Source: Piromyces finnis | Taxonomy: Eukaryota; Neocallimastigomycota; Neocallimastigomycetes; Neocallimastigales; Neocallimastigaceae | Direction: 5' to 3' | Length of the DNA stretch: 64,000 nt | Assembly (NCBI GenBank): GCA_002104945.1 | Contig: MCFH01000010.1 | Span: 1,112,501 to 1,176,500 of the forward strand | Part shown: positions 61,805 through 64,000 of the stretch, piece after piece | How positions within the stretch are numbered: position 1 is the stretch's first letter | Layout: each line of letters begins with the position of its first letter | Translations under genes and position numbers: made by a program | The notes under the pieces: model-generated | The model's input: only the letters and a program-made list of their open reading frames with translations | What the model was told of the DNA's origin: nothing | The model's database searches: none

Positions 61805-62827
61805 TCTACAAATACTATTTTAATAGTATGTATAAAAAATTAAAAAAAAAAAAAATGTAAATTCACTTGGATATATTAAAATTAATTATAATAATAATCT
61901 ATTAAGCAGAAAACTTTATTAATTAATAAATTAGTTAAAATTATCTTTTAAAAATCAATGACTATAAAATAGAGAAATTTTCACTTTTTTTTCTTTTCTT
62001 TTTTTTTTTTTTTAATTACTTATCAAGTTAAGCATTTTAAAGCTATTTAAAATATATTTTCATTTGAAATAATTAAAAATAAGATTTATTAGTTAATATT
62101 ATTTTATTAAAAGTAGTTATATATAAGTTGTCATAAGCAAGTTATATATTATCATAAAATAAAAGTTTAATTACCTATAAATATAATTTTTGCTAAAGTA
62201 AATTTCACTTCTTTTTTTTTTTTTTTAAAAGAGAGAGACTAATAGTCGATATTAAGTAAAAAATTTTATTCATTAACAAATATTTAATATTAACTACGAA
62301 TAATTGATATAAAAGATTAAAATATTATTATTAATAATTGCAATGAAAAGGAAATATATATAAAATATAGTAATTTAAAATATATAATATTGATAAAAAT
62401 AATATCTGTATAATTAATATTTATTAAATAGTAAAATAAGTAATATTTATAAACAAATAAAATATAAAAATTTTATAATTTTGTTATGATATAAATTTAC
62501 TTCTTTTAAACATTTACATAATAATAATCACTCTATTAATTTCAATAATAAGAATTTTTTTTTTACTTTTATTAAAGTTAAATATAGCATTTTAATTGTA
62601 AATAATTAAAACATTTCATAATAATAATAACAAAAATAATAAAAGAAATAGATATTTCTAAATAAAAGAGTAAATATTATTTCTTTATATATATGTATAT
62701 AATTGATATTTATTAAAATAAAAAAAATATTTCAAGAACGTAAAGCTTTTTAAAGCAACATTTTTAAAAGTAAGGAAAAAATTAATATACCAATAAACTA
62801 ATACCAAAACAAATATTTAAATAAATA
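55932..62827. other. 6.9-kb AT desert
   Basis: No gene, RNA or element can be supported. Features: poly(T)/poly(A) tracts (for example 58892-58919 and 60402-60422), an (AAT)n microsatellite at 61721-61800, and a TTTTTCTCGAG direct repeat at 58195-58217. The 80-codon minus-strand frame at 56702-56944 has intergenic composition and no motif. Confidence 0.65.
61721..61800. repeat. (AAT)n microsatellite, intergenic
   Basis: About 26 perfect AAT units, the only long trinucleotide tract in the window that is not inside an intron. Confidence 0.95.
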
Positions 62828-64000
62828 ATGAATTCTTTATATAGAACTGTACCAAATATGTCTTATCAAAATAATTATTCTAATGTAAGTTATTATATCG
62901 AAAAAATTTAATATAATCAATAATAATGAAATTGAAATTAAATATGTTTTTTTTTTATATTATTCATTAAATAGGACTATTCTGAATACGAATGTTCAGC
63001 TATTGGACTTTATATTATAAATATTTCACCAATTTTACTTACAAAAGATTTAATTAAAGTTCTTTCAAAGTATGGTCCAATTACAAATGCTGCTATTATT
63101 GGTGGATTAAATGTTAATCATATTTATGCCTATGTTGAATTTGCTGATTGTGGATATGCTAAGAATTGTTATGATAATTTAATTAATAATGAACAAGATA
63201 TGGCAATCATTGGTGTGGGTAGTGAAAAGAGATACAGTACCAAATTAAAGTTAAAGTGGAAAAGAACTGAAGATGATCATGAAATATCTTCTATTGTAGC
63301 AAGAAGACCAAATAAAAGTAGATATAATTATAATTCTTATGTTCCAAATAATTCAGCCAATAATACAATGATAAATGAAAAGAGTGAAAATGAAGCTGAT
63401 CAAACTATTGACATAAAAACTACTAATGAACCAAATCCAATTGATGCTATGAATCAAAATGAAAACAGTGAAGGTCAAAATGAACCAGAAACTGAAAATG
63501 TTGAAGAAATTAAAGATAGTAAATTAAACAGAGAATTATTGAAAACTGAAAGCGAACATGCTGAATCTACTGAACCAATAATTGAACAAAATACTACCAT
63601 TGAAGATAATAATGAAGAATCTACAGAAATGGACGAAACCAATTATAATAAGAGTTATCGTAGTAATTCTTACTCCAAGCGTAATAATTATAAGAATAAT
63701 GGAAGAAAAATGTCCTATGCTTCCAGTACTTCTTCTACATACTACCAAAGCGGTACTGTAAAAACTCCAAAAATTAGATCTACTTTAAATGGCGCTGCTG
63801 CTGAATTTGAACCACAATCTTTCCAATACAAGACTCAAAATCCATATTCTCAACGTAATAGAAATAGAGATGGTGATTATTCTACTAATAAATTAACTAG
63901 TACTAATCAATGGTCTACTTCTAATGATATTATAGGAGATAATAGTCAATCAAATATATTAGATGACAAATTTGAAAGTTTAATGAAGGATGATAACAGT
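62828..64000 (+). CDS. RRM-domain RNA-binding protein, partial (C-terminus off the right edge)
   Basis: Exon 1 is 62828-62884 (MNSLYRTVPNMSYQNNYSN) with a strong donor GTAAGT; exon 2 starts at 62975 after TAAATAG and stays open for 342 codons to the window edge. An RNA-recognition motif lies near residues 25-100: RNP2-like LYIINI, then helix LLTKDLIKVLSKYG, RNP1-like HIYAYVEF, and a second helix CGYAKNCYDNLI. After it comes an acidic, Asn/Glu-rich, disordered region, then a Ser/Tyr/Arg/Asn-rich stretch (YRSNSYSKRNNYKNNG). No orthologue can be named. It is probably a post-transcriptional regulator, judged only from the single RRM. Confidence 0.85.

Overview
The window is nuclear DNA of a very AT-rich, intron-rich eukaryote. 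Non-coding stretches are almost pure A/T, with long homopolymer and ATT tracts. Genes carry short AT-rich GT-AG introns, and proteins are rich in Asn, Ser, Lys and Gln. Fungal-type gene models, copia and LINE elements and this extreme composition fit best an early-diverging fungus, most likely an anaerobic gut fungus (Neocallimastigomycota). That is an inference from style, not a proven assignment; Dictyostelium seems less likely because of the intron density (11 to 20 introns in the larger genes).

Layout, left to right. 1-4225: a LINE (minus strand) running off the left edge, with an uninterrupted endonuclease plus reverse transcriptase frame and a long 5' region ending in a three-hairpin block. 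4736-7253 (minus): ABCE1/Rli1, 8 exons. 7946-9136 (plus): a RAD51 paralogue of the XRCC3/Rad57 type, one base out of frame near its start. 10243-13338 (plus): TAF12, 4 exons. 13759-19672: an almost complete Ty1/copia retrotransposon (minus) with LTRs, 5-bp target duplication, PPT and an apparent half-tRNA-Lys primer site, but with two coding lesions. 21150-28895: a cluster of same-orientation LINE 3' fragments of graded decay. 29530-30257 (minus): ribosomal protein uL6/RPL9, 3 exons. 32017-38119 (minus): a 21-exon kinesin-5 with one U12-type AT-AC intron and a 14-nt exon carrying the P-loop. 39361-39899: a GC-rich retroposed element with poly(A) and 14-bp target duplications. 43260-45464 (plus): an unrecognised disordered protein. 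48474-52655 (plus): CDT2, 12 exons. 54126-55931 (plus): PEX14, 3 exons. 55932-62827: AT desert. 62828-64000 (plus): an RRM protein running off the right edge.

The cellular genes do not form a pathway. They cover ribosome production and recycling (RPL9, ABCE1), transcription initiation (TAF12), recombination repair (XRCC3-like), replication licensing control (CDT2), the mitotic spindle (kinesin-5) and peroxisomal import (PEX14). Exon models for ABCE1, TAF12, RPL9, kinesin-5, CDT2 and PEX14 were built by hand from splice signals and all close to whole codon numbers (600, 915, 190, 1291, 881 and 485 residues). The strongest unusual observations are the U12-type intron in kinesin-5, the GC-rich retroposed island, the copia primer site, the LINE 5' hairpin block, and long ATT microsatellites sitting in introns at or near the 5' splice site.
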